DNA of 64,000 nucleotides, taken from contig NZ_AP014624.1 of the NCBI RefSeq assembly GCF_000829375.1, forward strand, positions 2,914,001-2,978,000. The letters run 5' to 3'. Below are positions 8,506 through 17,952 of the stretch, piece by piece; positions within the stretch are counted from its first letter, which is position 1, and the number at the start of each line of letters is the position of its first letter. This DNA is from Chryseobacterium sp. StRB126. Its GTDB lineage: Bacteria > Bacteroidota > Bacteroidia > Flavobacteriales > Weeksellaceae. Under the pieces are notes generated by a model. It was not told the DNA's origin. It searched no databases and worked only from the letters and a program-made list of their open reading frames with translations. Position numbers and translations under genes: made by a program.

Positions 8506-9303
8506 ATGCAGATTTCACCTCCAAAACATCTGGCCCCCTTCATTCGACATTATATCATCCTAGAAAACAATGGAAAGGATGTAAAGAACGTCAGATTATT
8601 TACTGATGGCAGCAGTGGATTGATTTTGTCTGCTACTATAAATCTGTTTTCTCATCATCCGGAGGAACACATACCGGCTTCATTTTTTTATGGAACATTG
8701 AACAGGTATAAAGATTTTTATTCAAAAGGTAATTTTTCCTTTATAGCAGTGGTTTTTCAACCTTATTTTTTAAATATGCTTTTGAAAACCTCTGCAAAAG
8801 AAGTTAAAAATCAGATTATTTCTGTGGAAGATGTAGTAAAGGACAAGTTCACCACTTTCCAGGAAAGTCTTTTTTATAAAACAAATCCATTAACGGTTAT
8901 TGATGATCTGAATATTTTTTTCTCGCAATTTATATCGAAAGAGATTGGAGTTGATTATCAACTTATAGGAGCTATTCAGCAATACATTCTACAGCATAAA
9001 GGTTCCGTATCATCCAGAGATCTGGAAAACTTTACAGGATATTCTGAACGGCATCTGGAAAGAAAGTTTGAAGACTATCTGGGCATTTCTCCTAAAAAAT
9101 ATACTAATATTATCCGTCTTCATTATTTTTTAAGCCTTATGAATCAGGAAATCAGTGATGAAAATATGACTGCTCTTTCTTATCATGCCGGGTATTCTGA
9201 TCAGTCCCATCTGATTAGAGAATTTAAAAAGAATATAGGACTTACTCCGCGACAATATATAAGAACAGAAAATAAAATGGCAGTCAACTTCATTGAGCTG
9301 TAA
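8506..9303 (+). CDS. AraC family transcriptional regulator
   Basis: 265 residues from the ATG at 8506; a TTG two codons earlier is a less likely start. Residues 1 to about 140 form the small sensor domain common in Bacteroidetes AraC proteins (MQISPPKHLAPFIRHYIILE; FYGTLNRYKDFYSKG; FSFIAVVFQPYFLNMLL). Residues about 160-260 are the DNA-binding domain with both helix-turn-helix motifs (SSRDLENFTGYSERHLERKFED; TALSYHAGYSDQSHLIREFKK; LTPRQYIR end). It lies 64 bp upstream of a nitrilase-family gene on the same strand, which may be co-regulated. Confidence 0.88.
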   Translation: MQISPPKHLAPFIRHYIILENNGKDVKNVRLFTDGSSGLILSATINLFSHHPEEHIPASFFYGTLNRYKDFYSKGNFSFIAVVFQPYFLNMLLKTSAKEVKNQIISVEDVVKDKFTTFQESLFYKTNPLTVIDDLNIFFSQFISKEIGVDYQLIGAIQQYILQHKGSVSSRDLENFTGYSERHLERKFEDYLGISPKKYTNIIRLHYFLSLMNQEISDENMTALSYHAGYSDQSHLIREFKKNIGLTPRQYIRTENKMAVNFIEL

Positions 9304-9367
9304 TCCTCATGTCGGTTTTATACAATTTTTCTTTGGCAGACTGAAATAGATTTGCTTAAAAAAAATA

Positions 9368-10321
9368 ATGAATATTAAAATTTCAACCGCACAATTTGAA
9401 AACAAGAGTGGAGATAAAGAATATAACCTGGGTGTTATAGAAAAGTTGGCTCAAAAAGCTTCTTCTGAAGGCTCTGATATAATTGTCTTTCATGAATGTT
9501 CAATCACCGGATATACTTTTGCCAGAAACCTTTCCAAAGATCAACTACTTGATATTGCAGAACTTATTCCTGATGGAGAAAGTATCCAAAGACTACAACA
9601 AATTGCTAAACAATATAATATCGTTATTCTGGCCGGACTTTTTGAAAAGGATGAAAATAACAATCTCTTCAAGGCTTATGTATGTGTAGATGAAACAGGA
9701 TTGAAAGCCAAATACAGAAAGCTTCATCCTTTTATTAACCCGCATCTTACACCAGGGAATGAATACTGTGTCTTTGAAATTCTGGGCTGGAAATGTGGTA
9801 TTCTGATCTGCTATGACAACAATATTATTGAAAATGTAAGAGCCACTAAACTTCTGGGTGCAGATATTATTTTTATGCCTCATGTTACCATGTGTACGCC
9901 TTCCACAAGGCCGGGTGCTGGTTTTGTAGATCCTCAACTTTGGGAAAACAGGGTAGAAGATCCTACGTCTTTACGTCTGGAATTTAATGGTATGAAAGGA
10001 AGGGACTGGCTCATGAAATGGCTTCCAGCAAGGGCTTACGACAATGGAGCTTATATTGTCTTTTCAAATCCTATTGGAATGGATGACGACCAGCTTAAAA
10101 ACGGATGTTCTATGATTATTGATCCCTTTGGAGATATCATTGCAGAGTGTCATTCATTTGAAGACAGTTTTGAATCGGCTGTCATCATTCCTGAAAAACT
10201 TACCCAGGCAGGAGGATACCGCTATCTCAATGCAAGACGTCCGGAACTTTACAGAGATATTATCGGAAAAGAGCATTCCTCTATGCAAAAAGTAGTATGG
10301 TTGAATGAGAAAGAAAAATAA
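9368..10321 (+). CDS. Nitrilase superfamily carbon-nitrogen hydrolase
   Basis: A cytoplasmic 317-residue enzyme with the complete Glu-Lys-Cys triad of the family: E43 (IVFHECSITGY), K118 (KYRKLHPF) and C148 (GILICYDNN). These hydrolases attack non-peptide C-N bonds through a cysteine thioester; branches include nitrilases, aliphatic amidases, carbamoylases and biosynthetic amidohydrolases. The length and the LTPGNEYCVF segment fit an amidase or carbamoylase better than a NAD synthetase partner. Downstream of an AraC regulator and 99 bp before an MFS exporter. Confidence 0.87.
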   Translation: MNIKISTAQFENKSGDKEYNLGVIEKLAQKASSEGSDIIVFHECSITGYTFARNLSKDQLLDIAELIPDGESIQRLQQIAKQYNIVILAGLFEKDENNNLFKAYVCVDETGLKAKYRKLHPFINPHLTPGNEYCVFEILGWKCGILICYDNNIIENVRATKLLGADIIFMPHVTMCTPSTRPGAGFVDPQLWENRVEDPTSLRLEFNGMKGRDWLMKWLPARAYDNGAYIVFSNPIGMDDDQLKNGCSMIIDPFGDIIAECHSFEDSFESAVIIPEKLTQAGGYRYLNARRPELYRDIIGKEHSSMQKVVWLNEKEK

Positions 10322-10420
10322 CTATTATTATTCTGATAATTTGATACAATTTAAATAATTTTTATAATACAATTATTCATCGGAAATTTGCATTGTCAAC
10401 ATCAACAAAATTACAATGCA

Positions 10421-11644
10421 ATGAATTATCAAAAAGAAATACAAATTAATACTGCATCAGGAAGTGTAAAAAGTAAAGGACTTCCTGCTGCATTATGGGC
10501 ACTTACGATCAGTGCCTTTGGAATCGGAACTACAGAATTTGTGATTGTAGGTCTTCTTCCCACTGTTGCGGGTGATCTTGGGATTACGATTCCGTCAGCA
10601 GGTTTACTGGTAAGCCTTTATGCCATAGGGGTTGCTATCGGAGCTCCTATTTTAACGGCACTCACAGGGAAAATTCCCCGCAAAATGCTTTTGGTTTCCA
10701 TTATGTTATTATTTGTAATCGGAAACGGATTGGCTTCTATTGCTCCGGGATTTATCACGCTGGTTCTGGCCAGAATATTAACAGGATTTGCGCATGGTGT
10801 TTATTTTTCCATTGGCTCTACTATTGCAGCATCACTGGTTCCGGAGGAGAAAAGAGCAACGGCTATTTCCATTATGTTTGCCGGACTTACGCTAGCCATT
10901 GTAACAGGAGTCCCATTGGGAACTTTTATAGGACAACATTTTGGATGGAGAGCTACTTTCATTGGTGTTTCTATTCTTGGAATGATAGGCTTGTTGGCCA
11001 GTTTATTATTGGTTCCAAACAATTTAAAGAACGGAAAAACAGCATCTATCAAAAGTCAGTTCAAAGTATTGGGGAATAAGCGTTTGATTTTTGCCTTTTT
11101 GATGACCACAACTGGCTATGGAGGAACATTTGTAGTGTTCACGTATCTGTCTCCGATTTTACAGAAAATAACAGGATTCCAGGAATCTACAGTCACTTTT
11201 ATCCTGTTAATATATGGTATTGCCATTGCGCTAGGAAACCTGATTGGGGGGAAAGTAGCCAATAAAAACCCATTGAAGGCCCTTTTATGGATGTTTGCGG
11301 CTCAGGGATTAACATTACTGGCCTTCTATTTTACAGTGAGCAGTCCGGTTTTAAGTATTATTACGTTGTTCTTTTTAGGAGCACTTTCTTTTGCAACAGT
11401 TCCAGGACTTCAGCTTTTGGTGGTACAGATTGCTGAAAAGGAACTTCCAGGAACTGAAGATGTAGCATCAGGAATTAATATTGCAGCTTTTAATATCGGT
11501 ATTGCGATTGGATCTTATGCAGGCGGATTGATTGTAACCTCTTCATTAGGATTGGGAAGTACTCCATGGATTGGTGCGTTATTCTTAGTGATTACAGTAT
11601 TGATAACCATCATCAGTATTCGTTTAAGCAAAAAAGTAAACTAA
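10421..11644 (+). CDS. MFS transporter, DHA1/AraJ-like drug or sugar efflux permease
   Basis: 407 residues from the ATG at 10421; the open frame reaches a TTG at 10388. Twelve membrane helices are expected from the hydrophobic pattern. The opening WALTISAFGIGTTEFVIVGL and the loop-2 region GKIPRKMLL are characteristic of the AraJ/YdhP-type DHA1 exporters. Inner membrane, proton-driven efflux. It may form a transcription unit with the nitrilase gene, though the 99 bp gap leaves this open. Substrate unknown. Confidence 0.88.
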   Translation: MNYQKEIQINTASGSVKSKGLPAALWALTISAFGIGTTEFVIVGLLPTVAGDLGITIPSAGLLVSLYAIGVAIGAPILTALTGKIPRKMLLVSIMLLFVIGNGLASIAPGFITLVLARILTGFAHGVYFSIGSTIAASLVPEEKRATAISIMFAGLTLAIVTGVPLGTFIGQHFGWRATFIGVSILGMIGLLASLLLVPNNLKNGKTASIKSQFKVLGNKRLIFAFLMTTTGYGGTFVVFTYLSPILQKITGFQESTVTFILLIYGIAIALGNLIGGKVANKNPLKALLWMFAAQGLTLLAFYFTVSSPVLSIITLFFLGALSFATVPGLQLLVVQIAEKELPGTEDVASGINIAAFNIGIAIGSYAGGLIVTSSLGLGSTPWIGALFLVITVLITIISIRLSKKVN

Positions 11645-11690
11645 TATTCAACCTGGCCCAATCTCCCAATTGAAGGACTGAACATTCCCC

Positions 11691-11738
11691 TTCCTTGGAG
11701 GATGGCAAAAAAATTCAAAAAAATTTGACGGGGTAGTC
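11691..11738. repeat. dispersed repeat (CCCCTTCCTTGGAGG ... GACGGGGTAGTC)
   Basis: This element consists of a short CCCCTTCCTTGGAGG hairpin followed by ATGGCAAAAAAATTCAAAAAAATTTGACGGGGTAG. A second, closely similar copy lies at 61328-61382. Intergenic in both places. Confidence 0.65.
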
Positions 11739-11809
11739 AATGGCACACATTAAAAACATATAAAACCAAAATGTTAGATTGAAGTAAGGATATGCAGTGA
11801 GGTTTTATG

Positions 11810-11842
11810 AAAAGGGCAGATCAATGATCTGCTCTTTTCTAT
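11810..11842 (+). terminator. hairpin terminator
   Basis: AAAAGGGCAGATCA pairs with TGATCTGCTCTTTT with almost no loop, followed by a T-rich tail. It lies 165 bp after the MFS gene and may end that transcript or an unseen small transcript. The rest of 11645-12033 shows no gene. Confidence 0.6.
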
Positions 11843-12033
11843 TTTAATTTGACGCAAAGTTTTATTATTATGCTGCTCTATTTTAGGGAGCAAAGAGAAG
11901 AATCAACAAGTTGATTTGATGAAGCGGGTGATATGATGATGTGTACTTTTTTCAAATATAAAACTCTTTGATAATACTTAGTTTCTCGATAATACATGGG
12001 CTATCTTGCTTAATAATAAAATTTTAACACCAT

Positions 12034-12063
12034 TTTGTAATTAATTTTATTTAATTATATTTG
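12034..12063 (+). promoter_or_regulatory. promoter of the cysteine-rich peptide gene
   Basis: TTTG at 12034-12037 and TATATTTG at 12056-12063, separated by 18 bp, match the Bacteroidetes -33/-7 consensus closely. The start codon of the small peptide gene lies 47 bp downstream at 12111. Confidence 0.6.
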
Positions 12064-12110
12064 GAAATAAGAACAAAGTGTTCTAAAAACTAATATCTAA
12101 ATAAATAACT

Positions 12111-12284
12111 ATGAAAAATCTAAAGAAAATTACAAGAGACAGTATGAAATCTATCAAAGGGGCAGGTCCAACTTATTGTAGAGTTGGTTATATTTACATG
12201 TGTAATTCTATTTATGAATGTATTCCAGAACAGGACATTTGGGACTGTGTTTGTGGATGTGTTCCTGTTACTAGACCTGTATAA
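12111..12284 (+). CDS. Bacteriocin-like cysteine-rich small peptide with GG/GA-type leader
   Basis: 57 residues. The first 17-19 residues (MKNLKKITRDSMKSIKGAG) have the pattern of the leader found on Chryseobacterium 'bacteriocin-like' peptides: MKNLKKL/I, basic and amphipathic, ending IKG-G or IKG-A-G. The remaining 38-40 residues contain six cysteines (C23, C31, C37, C46, C48, C50) with a C-V-C-G-C cluster, fitting three disulphides or other cross-links. A good promoter precedes it and a clean terminator follows, so it appears to be an independent transcript. No peptidase-ABC exporter or modification enzyme is nearby. Expression and maturation are inference; the coding frame and leader are visible. 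Confidence 0.75.
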   Translation: MKNLKKITRDSMKSIKGAGPTYCRVGYIYMCNSIYECIPEQDIWDCVCGCVPVTRPV

Positions 12285-12327
12285 TTGACATCTTTTACGG
12301 GATATCAATTTATAAGATACACGAGTA

Positions 12328-12354
12328 AGCCTTCTCTTTGAGAGGGCTTTTTTT
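12328..12354 (+). terminator. terminator after the small peptide gene
   Basis: AGCCTTCTC pairs with GAGAGGGCT (one G-T pair) around a 3 nt loop and is followed by a run of seven T. It ends the small peptide transcript 44 bp after its stop codon. Confidence 0.8.
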
Positions 12355-12466
12355 ATTAATGTTTATTGTGTTCAAATACAAATACAACAGTTTTATTTCT
12401 TTTAAATAAATGTGGTAATACACAGTTATAACAAGTTTTAGTTTTTTATATTTAACTAAACTAAAC

Positions 12467-13117
12467 TCACACCTCATAAATCCCATCATCGGTAAACACA
12501 AAAAACTTACTTTTCTTAGGTAGATTTTTAGTATCCAAACCTGTAAATTCACTGAAGGCCGGAAGTAACAGCTGGTTTTCACTAAGAGCAAAACAGGGAA
12601 GCCTGATGCTTTTCACAGCAGAATTTAAAACAATCCCCGGATGAATATGCCCAGTGATCTGAAAACCGGATTTTTCTTTATCAAAATCATGGATCAGCGT
12701 AAACGCGCCAAGTTCTAATAGGGATTCTTTAAAATCCAGACAAAGCTTTTGTTCTAAAGACTCTGAAATACGGTCGTGATTTCCCTCAATAAGATAGAAT
12801 TTCAAATCAGAATATTGATTTCTCCAATGGCAGAATTCATCTACATCAGAATTGTCTCCGGCATGAAGCAAATCGCCTACTACAATAAACTTTTCCGGCT
12901 GAAAATACTCAATCAGTGCAGATAGCCTTTTCAGATCACTTTTCATGATATGGTTGGCCAGTGCAATACCGTTTTTTCGAAAATGAGCAGTCTTTCCGAT
13001 ATGAAGATCGGAAAGGAGTAAGGCTTTTTCCTTTTCCCAAAACACAGCACGCTGATTGGTTAAGATAAAAGTTTCATTTTGAATAACGATTTCTTTGGTA
13101 GCAATAAACACGGACAA
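12467..13117 (-). CDS. pdeM: Ligase-associated DNA damage response endonuclease PdeM
   Basis: 216 residues, a calcineurin-like metallophosphoesterase with every metal motif: SDLHIGK near the N-terminus, GDLLHAG, EGNHDR and TGHIHPG. Members next to an ATP-dependent ligase and Lhr-like helicase are the PdeM endonucleases of a DNA repair set, and that set lies immediately upstream on the same strand. No ATG begins the frame: TTG at 13117 or GTG at 13111 must be used, because an in-frame stop lies just upstream. A phosphoglycerate mutase gene separates it from the rest of the set. Confidence 0.87.
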   Translation of the reverse strand: MSVFIATKEIVIQNETFILTNQRAVFWEKEKALLLSDLHIGKTAHFRKNGIALANHIMKSDLKRLSALIEYFQPEKFIVVGDLLHAGDNSDVDEFCHWRNQYSDLKFYLIEGNHDRISESLEQKLCLDFKESLLELGAFTLIHDFDKEKSGFQITGHIHPGIVLNSAVKSIRLPCFALSENQLLLPAFSEFTGLDTKNLPKKSKFFVFTDDGIYEV

Positions 13118-13173
13118 ATCAGTTCAAGGTTTTGAGTTTAAAGTTCTATACAAAAAGTTGTTTTGAGAATACA

Positions 13174-13776
13174 TCATCCTGCTCTTCTGCTTACATGAAA
13201 ATTTTCATCAAAGATATAAGTAATCGGGATACCGGTTGCAATTTCTCTTTCGAGGATTTCTTCGGGAGATAAATGTTCCAGATACATGATAAGGGCACGA
13301 AGGCTGTTTCCATGAGCAACGATCAATACATTTTCACCTTTCTTCAACAAAGGAGCGATCTCTTTTTCAAAATAAGGAATTACTCTGTTATAAGTATCTT
13401 TAAGGCTTTCTCCACCCGGTGGAACTACATCAAAAGACCTGCGCCAGGTATGAACCTGTTCTTCTCCGTATTTCAGGGCGGTTTCTGCTTTATTGAGACC
13501 TTCAAGATTTCCGTAGGAACGCTCATTCAGCGCTTTATCCATAACAATAGGAATATTGGATTTTCCAATTTCATCAAGAATGATGGAAAGGGTATGTTTA
13601 GCTCTGAGTAAAACTGAAGTAAAGGCAATGTCTATTTTTTCTTTTTTTAAGGCAATTCCTGCATTTTTTGCTTCTTCAATTCCTGTTTCTGTAATATCGA
13701 TATCCTGCCATCCGGTGAATCTGTTTTCAAGATTCCAGAGTGACTGTCCGTGACGGACTAAAAATAATTTTGCCAT
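13174..13776 (-). CDS. gpmA: 2,3-bisphosphoglycerate-dependent phosphoglycerate mutase
   Basis: 200 residues. It has the catalytic histidine motif VRHGQSLWNLENRFTGW at residue 8 onward, the NERSYGNLEGLNK segment, WRRSFDVVPPGGES and the second histidine in VAHGNSLRAL. It interconverts 3- and 2-phosphoglycerate in glycolysis in the cytoplasm. It is shorter than the E. coli enzyme (about 250 residues) but of the usual length for short bacterial dPGMs. It sits between pdeM (57 bp) and the helicase gene (143 bp) without obvious functional reason. Confidence 0.9.
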   Translation of the reverse strand: MAKLFLVRHGQSLWNLENRFTGWQDIDITETGIEEAKNAGIALKKEKIDIAFTSVLLRAKHTLSIILDEIGKSNIPIVMDKALNERSYGNLEGLNKAETALKYGEEQVHTWRRSFDVVPPGGESLKDTYNRVIPYFEKEIAPLLKKGENVLIVAHGNSLRALIMYLEHLSPEEILEREIATGIPITYIFDENFHVSRRAG

Positions 13777-13918
13777 TATGTATTTTTTATTTTAGCTTTC
13801 TGAAAGCTATACTCTAAGTTACGGCGATTATTTAAACTTATCAAGAAATTTCGGTCAGAATATTAGGCGAACAATACTATTAAATTGTAGTCACAATTCA
13901 TTGGAAAGTCTTTTCAAA

Positions 13919-16369
13919 TCAGATATCTGATATATTGGAAAGTTTCAGCATTCTTTTAATTCTCGCATCCAAGCCTTCACTGGAAAGTGTTTGTCTAAGG
14001 CTATCTACCTTGATTGGAAAGCTTAAAGGGGTAAAAGAACGGGAATGTTTCAAAATAACCGTAGACTTTTCAATTCTTTTAAAGGCTTCTACCAAACGTT
14101 GTTCCTGAAGCTGCATATTAAAAACTTCGGTATAGGCCTGTTTGATTAAAAAATGGTTGGAATCATGATCTTCCAAAACTTTAAAAATAAGTCCGGCTGA
14201 GCTTTGTAACGATTTATTGGAACGCTGCTGTCCGGCATAATTTTGAATCACCATTCCCGAGATCACAGCAATATCCCTGAATTTTCGTCTTGCCATTTCT
14301 GCTGAGTTGATACTGGCAATCACATCATTCATCAGGTTGTCCCTGGTTAATATCTGCTGTAAGTTTTCTTCATTCAACGGAATTTCCTTATCACTGAACA
14401 ATTCAAATCCATAATCATTCATCGCCATTGAGAAAGAAATAGGGGCCAGTTTAGAAATCCGGTACGCGATTAACGCAGCCATTACTTCATGTACCAGACG
14501 GCCTTCAAATGGATACATAAAAAGATGATAGCCTTCACGGTTTTTAATCATTTCCACCAGAAATTCATCTTCCTGAGGAATGTGAGAGTTTTCTTCCTGA
14601 TTACTCAATAGCGGATGTAAGAATTTCAGTTCTTTTTCCGAAGCTTTTGGACTTAAGGCATGTGAAAGTTTTTCTCGTAAAAAATGTCCCAGGTTAGAGC
14701 TCAATGGCAATCTTCCGCCGAGATAACTCGGAACCTGGGCTTTTCCTTTGGCAGCTCTCACATAAACCGTCATGTCTTTAATCATAGCAACTTCCAGAGT
14801 TCTTCCTGCCAGAATAAATTTTTCTTCTTTTTTCAGTTTGGAAATAAAGTATTCTTCAATCATGCCTACATAACCTCCAGAGATAAATTTGACTTTGAGC
14901 ATAGCATCGCTTACGATAACGCCCATATTCATGCGGTGAAGCATAGCTATTTTTCGGGAAGTCACTTTATATAAACCGTCTTCCATAATCACAATCTTAT
15001 GGAATTCTTCATAGTTTTTTAAAACACTTCCGCCAATGGTCAGAAACTCAAGAATACTTTTCCATTCTTCATCCATCATTTCCTGGAAAGCATACACTTT
15101 TTTGATCCTTTCATAGACTTCATCAGGATAAAAACCGTTTCCAACCGCTAAAGTCATTAGAAACTGTACCAAAACATCGAAACACAAAACCTGGGGTTCT
15201 CTTGGTTCAACAACTTTCTGTTTTACCGCTTCTTTTAAAGCAGAAACCTCTATTAATTCCAATGAATGGGTAGGAACGCAATAGATTTTAGAAGTTTCAA
15301 AAGGGGAGTGCCCGCTGCGGCCAGCCCTTTGAAGAAATCTTGCGACTCCTTTTGCAGAACCAATCTGAATGACCGTATCCACAGGTTTAAAATCAATTCC
15401 CAGATCTAATGATGAGGTGGAAACAACTGCTTTTAATTTTCCGGAACTTAGATTTTCTTCAATCCAGATTCTTAAATGAGCATCAATGGAACTGTGATGA
15501 ATGGCAATTTGTCCTGCAAAATCAGGATAGGCATCCAAGAGTAACTGATACCACATTTCACTCTGGCTTCGGGTATTGGTAAAAACAATGGTAGATTTTG
15601 ATTCAAGGATAATGGGAACTACTTTATCTGCAAGCTTATGTCCAAGATGTCCTGCCCACGGTAATATTTCAACTTCATCCGGGAAAACGGGAATAATGTC
15701 GATCTTTTTATGTTCTTTGGCTGTTATTTTTGTTTTTTTGATCTCATATGGAATCAAAACATCCATGGCTTCATCCAGATTTCCAATTGTAGCCGTAATG
15801 CCCCAGATCTGGAGTTTTGGAACATATTTTCTGAGTTGTGATATACCCAGTTCTACCATAACACCGCGTTTTGAGCCTAATAATTCATGCCATTCATCTA
15901 CCACAACACATTTCATATCCCTGAAAAAGGTTTCATGATTTTTCTGAGCCAGCAAAAGGTGTAAACTTTCCGGAGTTACCACAAGGATTTCAGGCATCTT
16001 TTTTACCTGCTGCTGTCTTACTTTAGGATCTGTATCTCCGTTTCTTACCCCAACCACCCAATCAAGGCCAATTTCATCCATGGCTTCCTGCATTGCCTTC
16101 GCAATATCCTTAGACAAAGAACGGAGCGGAGTAATCCAAATCATTTTTAATCCCTTTTTATAGTTATCGGGATGGTTTAAAAAGTCTGAGATCAATGCTA
16201 AAAAGACAGAGAAAGTTTTCCCGAATCCTGTGGGGGCCACTACCATACCGCTATATCCACTTCCAAATTTCTTCCATGTATCCATCTGAAATTTAAAAGG
16301 GGATATGCCTTTATCCTTCATCCATTGCTGAATGATGGTAAATCCGTTGGTATGTTCAAAGGCTGCCAC
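13919..16369 (-). CDS. Ligase-associated DNA damage response DEXH-box helicase (Lhr-like)
   Basis: 816 residues, the core length of the short Lhr family. Walker A lysine K51 (VVAPTGFGKTF), Walker B/DEXH box VVVDEWHELLG, motif III WGITATIGN, and motif VI FLQRAGRSGHSP are all present. The C-terminal half is the Lhr winged-helix and beta-barrel region. The gene follows the DNA ligase by 2 bp and belongs to the conserved ligase-helicase-exonuclease-PdeM set involved in repair of damaged DNA. Function of the complex is family knowledge; no additional domain is seen. Confidence 0.92.
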   Translation of the reverse strand: MAAFEHTNGFTIIQQWMKDKGISPFKFQMDTWKKFGSGYSGMVVAPTGFGKTFSVFLALISDFLNHPDNYKKGLKMIWITPLRSLSKDIAKAMQEAMDEIGLDWVVGVRNGDTDPKVRQQQVKKMPEILVVTPESLHLLLAQKNHETFFRDMKCVVVDEWHELLGSKRGVMVELGISQLRKYVPKLQIWGITATIGNLDEAMDVLIPYEIKKTKITAKEHKKIDIIPVFPDEVEILPWAGHLGHKLADKVVPIILESKSTIVFTNTRSQSEMWYQLLLDAYPDFAGQIAIHHSSIDAHLRIWIEENLSSGKLKAVVSTSSLDLGIDFKPVDTVIQIGSAKGVARFLQRAGRSGHSPFETSKIYCVPTHSLELIEVSALKEAVKQKVVEPREPQVLCFDVLVQFLMTLAVGNGFYPDEVYERIKKVYAFQEMMDEEWKSILEFLTIGGSVLKNYEEFHKIVIMEDGLYKVTSRKIAMLHRMNMGVIVSDAMLKVKFISGGYVGMIEEYFISKLKKEEKFILAGRTLEVAMIKDMTVYVRAAKGKAQVPSYLGGRLPLSSNLGHFLREKLSHALSPKASEKELKFLHPLLSNQEENSHIPQEDEFLVEMIKNREGYHLFMYPFEGRLVHEVMAALIAYRISKLAPISFSMAMNDYGFELFSDKEIPLNEENLQQILTRDNLMNDVIASINSAEMARRKFRDIAVISGMVIQNYAGQQRSNKSLQSSAGLIFKVLEDHDSNHFLIKQAYTEVFNMQLQEQRLVEAFKRIEKSTVILKHSRSFTPLSFPIKVDSLRQTLSSEGLDARIKRMLKLSNISDI

Positions 16370-16371
16370 GT

Positions 16372-17952
16372 TTATTGTATTAATTTTTTGATTTCTTCCA
16401 GTGTATCAATCTCGTCTACTGTTTTATCTTTCCGCCATCTTACAATTCTTGGAAACCGAAGGGCAACACCACTTTTATGGCGGTTACTGAATCCTATTCC
16501 TTCAAAGGCAATTTCAAAAACTAATTCTGCTTTTACGGTTCGTACAGGACCAAATTTCTCAATGGCATTCTTCGTTACAAATTTGCTGACCTCCATAATT
16601 TCCTTATCTGTTAAACCTGAATACGCTTTCGCAATAGTGACTAATTTGTCTTCATTTTTCACGGCAAAAGTATAGTCTGTATAATAGGCACTTCGTCTGC
16701 CGCTGCCTTTTTGGGCATAAATCAGAACGGCATCAATGGTAAAAGGATTGATTTTCCATTTCCACCAATCGCCTTTTTTACGTCCCGCATGGTAAGGCGA
16801 GTTTTTCTGTTTCAGCATCAGCCCTTCACTGTTTACACTTCTTGAGTTTTCCCGGATTTCATTCAGATCTTCCCATTTCTCAAAATCTATACTCTTGGAA
16901 AGCCTTATATTTTCAGTGGTTTCATTCAATAATAATTCTTCAAGCATTGCTCTTCTTGCAGAAACAGGTTTGTTTCTCAAATCATGGCCTTCGAGTTCCA
17001 ATAAGTCGTAGGTAAATACTTCAATAGGAATTTCAAAAAGCATTTTTTTAGTTAAAGTTTTCCTATTTAATCTTTTCTGTAATTCATTAAAATTTAAAAC
17101 CTTACCTTCTTTTACTGCAAGTATTTCTCCATCCAAAACAAAATTGCCTTTCATCGCCATTACTGTCTGAGCGATCTCAGGAAATTGCTCGGTAATAAGT
17201 TCTTCACCTCTCGACCATATAAACACTTCATCATTTCTTCGGATGATCTGTCCACGTATGCCATCCCATTTATATTCTATCAGCCATTCATCCGGCTGTC
17301 CCAGCACCTCAAGCTCTTTTTCCAAAGGATATGCAAGACAAAACGGATAAGGTTTGGAATTATCCGGATTGATATTTTCTGCAGAGATCAATTCTTTATA
17401 GGAAACTTCCTCAGGCTTCCATTTCCCCATTAAACTATGAGTTAATGTACTGGCTTCCTGCTCGGAGAATTTGGTTAATGCATTAATCAGAGTTTTATCT
17501 GATACTCCGATTCTAAAGCTTCCACCTATTAATTTATTGAAAATCAAACGTTCCGTATAATCCAGACCATTCCATGAAGACAGAACAAAATCCTTCTTTT
17601 CGGTTTCTTTTTTATCTTGTAAATCAACAATATCCTTCATCCATTGGGAAAGGCTTCGTTCAATATTTTCCTGTGGTGGTGGGAGAATTAATGAGAGGGT
17701 TTCTCCAAGATCTCCAACTGAGGAATAGCTTTCCTGAAAGAGCCAGAAAGGGAGTCCTGTGATTTCTAATGCCCATTCCTTCATTAAGTTCGTATTGACA
17801 TTCCTTTTGGGTCTTTTTCCTGTAAATAAAGCAATAAACCACACTTTATCTTCATCCGGAGCACGTTCCAGATAATCAATGATAGCATCAATTTTAGCAT
17901 TGGTTTTATTGGTCGTTTCCAAAGCATTGATAAGGCCTGCAAAATGTCTCAT
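16372..17952 (-). CDS. ATP-dependent DNA ligase
   Basis: 526 residues. The adenylated lysine is K228 in EYKWDGIRGQ; downstream nucleotidyltransferase motifs include FVLDGEILA, EGLMLKQ and KGDWWKWKI. Residues 1 to about 200 form the DNA-binding domain of LigB/Lig1-type enzymes, and the C-terminus is the OB-fold with FEGIGFSNRHKSGVALRFPR. There are no LigD polymerase or nuclease domains. It overlaps the upstream exonuclease gene by 4 bp and is 2 bp from the helicase, so translation is probably coupled. It seals nicks within the ligase-associated repair pathway. Confidence 0.93.
   Translation of the reverse strand: MRHFAGLINALETTNKTNAKIDAIIDYLERAPDEDKVWFIALFTGKRPKRNVNTNLMKEWALEITGLPFWLFQESYSSVGDLGETLSLILPPPQENIERSLSQWMKDIVDLQDKKETEKKDFVLSSWNGLDYTERLIFNKLIGGSFRIGVSDKTLINALTKFSEQEASTLTHSLMGKWKPEEVSYKELISAENINPDNSKPYPFCLAYPLEKELEVLGQPDEWLIEYKWDGIRGQIIRRNDEVFIWSRGEELITEQFPEIAQTVMAMKGNFVLDGEILAVKEGKVLNFNELQKRLNRKTLTKKMLFEIPIEVFTYDLLELEGHDLRNKPVSARRAMLEELLLNETTENIRLSKSIDFEKWEDLNEIRENSRSVNSEGLMLKQKNSPYHAGRKKGDWWKWKINPFTIDAVLIYAQKGSGRRSAYYTDYTFAVKNEDKLVTIAKAYSGLTDKEIMEVSKFVTKNAIEKFGPVRTVKAELVFEIAFEGIGFSNRHKSGVALRFPRIVRWRKDKTVDEIDTLEEIKKLIQ

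Noticed and set aside
12310..12591. 93-codon minus-strand frame
   Set aside because: It overlaps pdeM in another frame and the terminator of the small peptide; composition is not protein-like.
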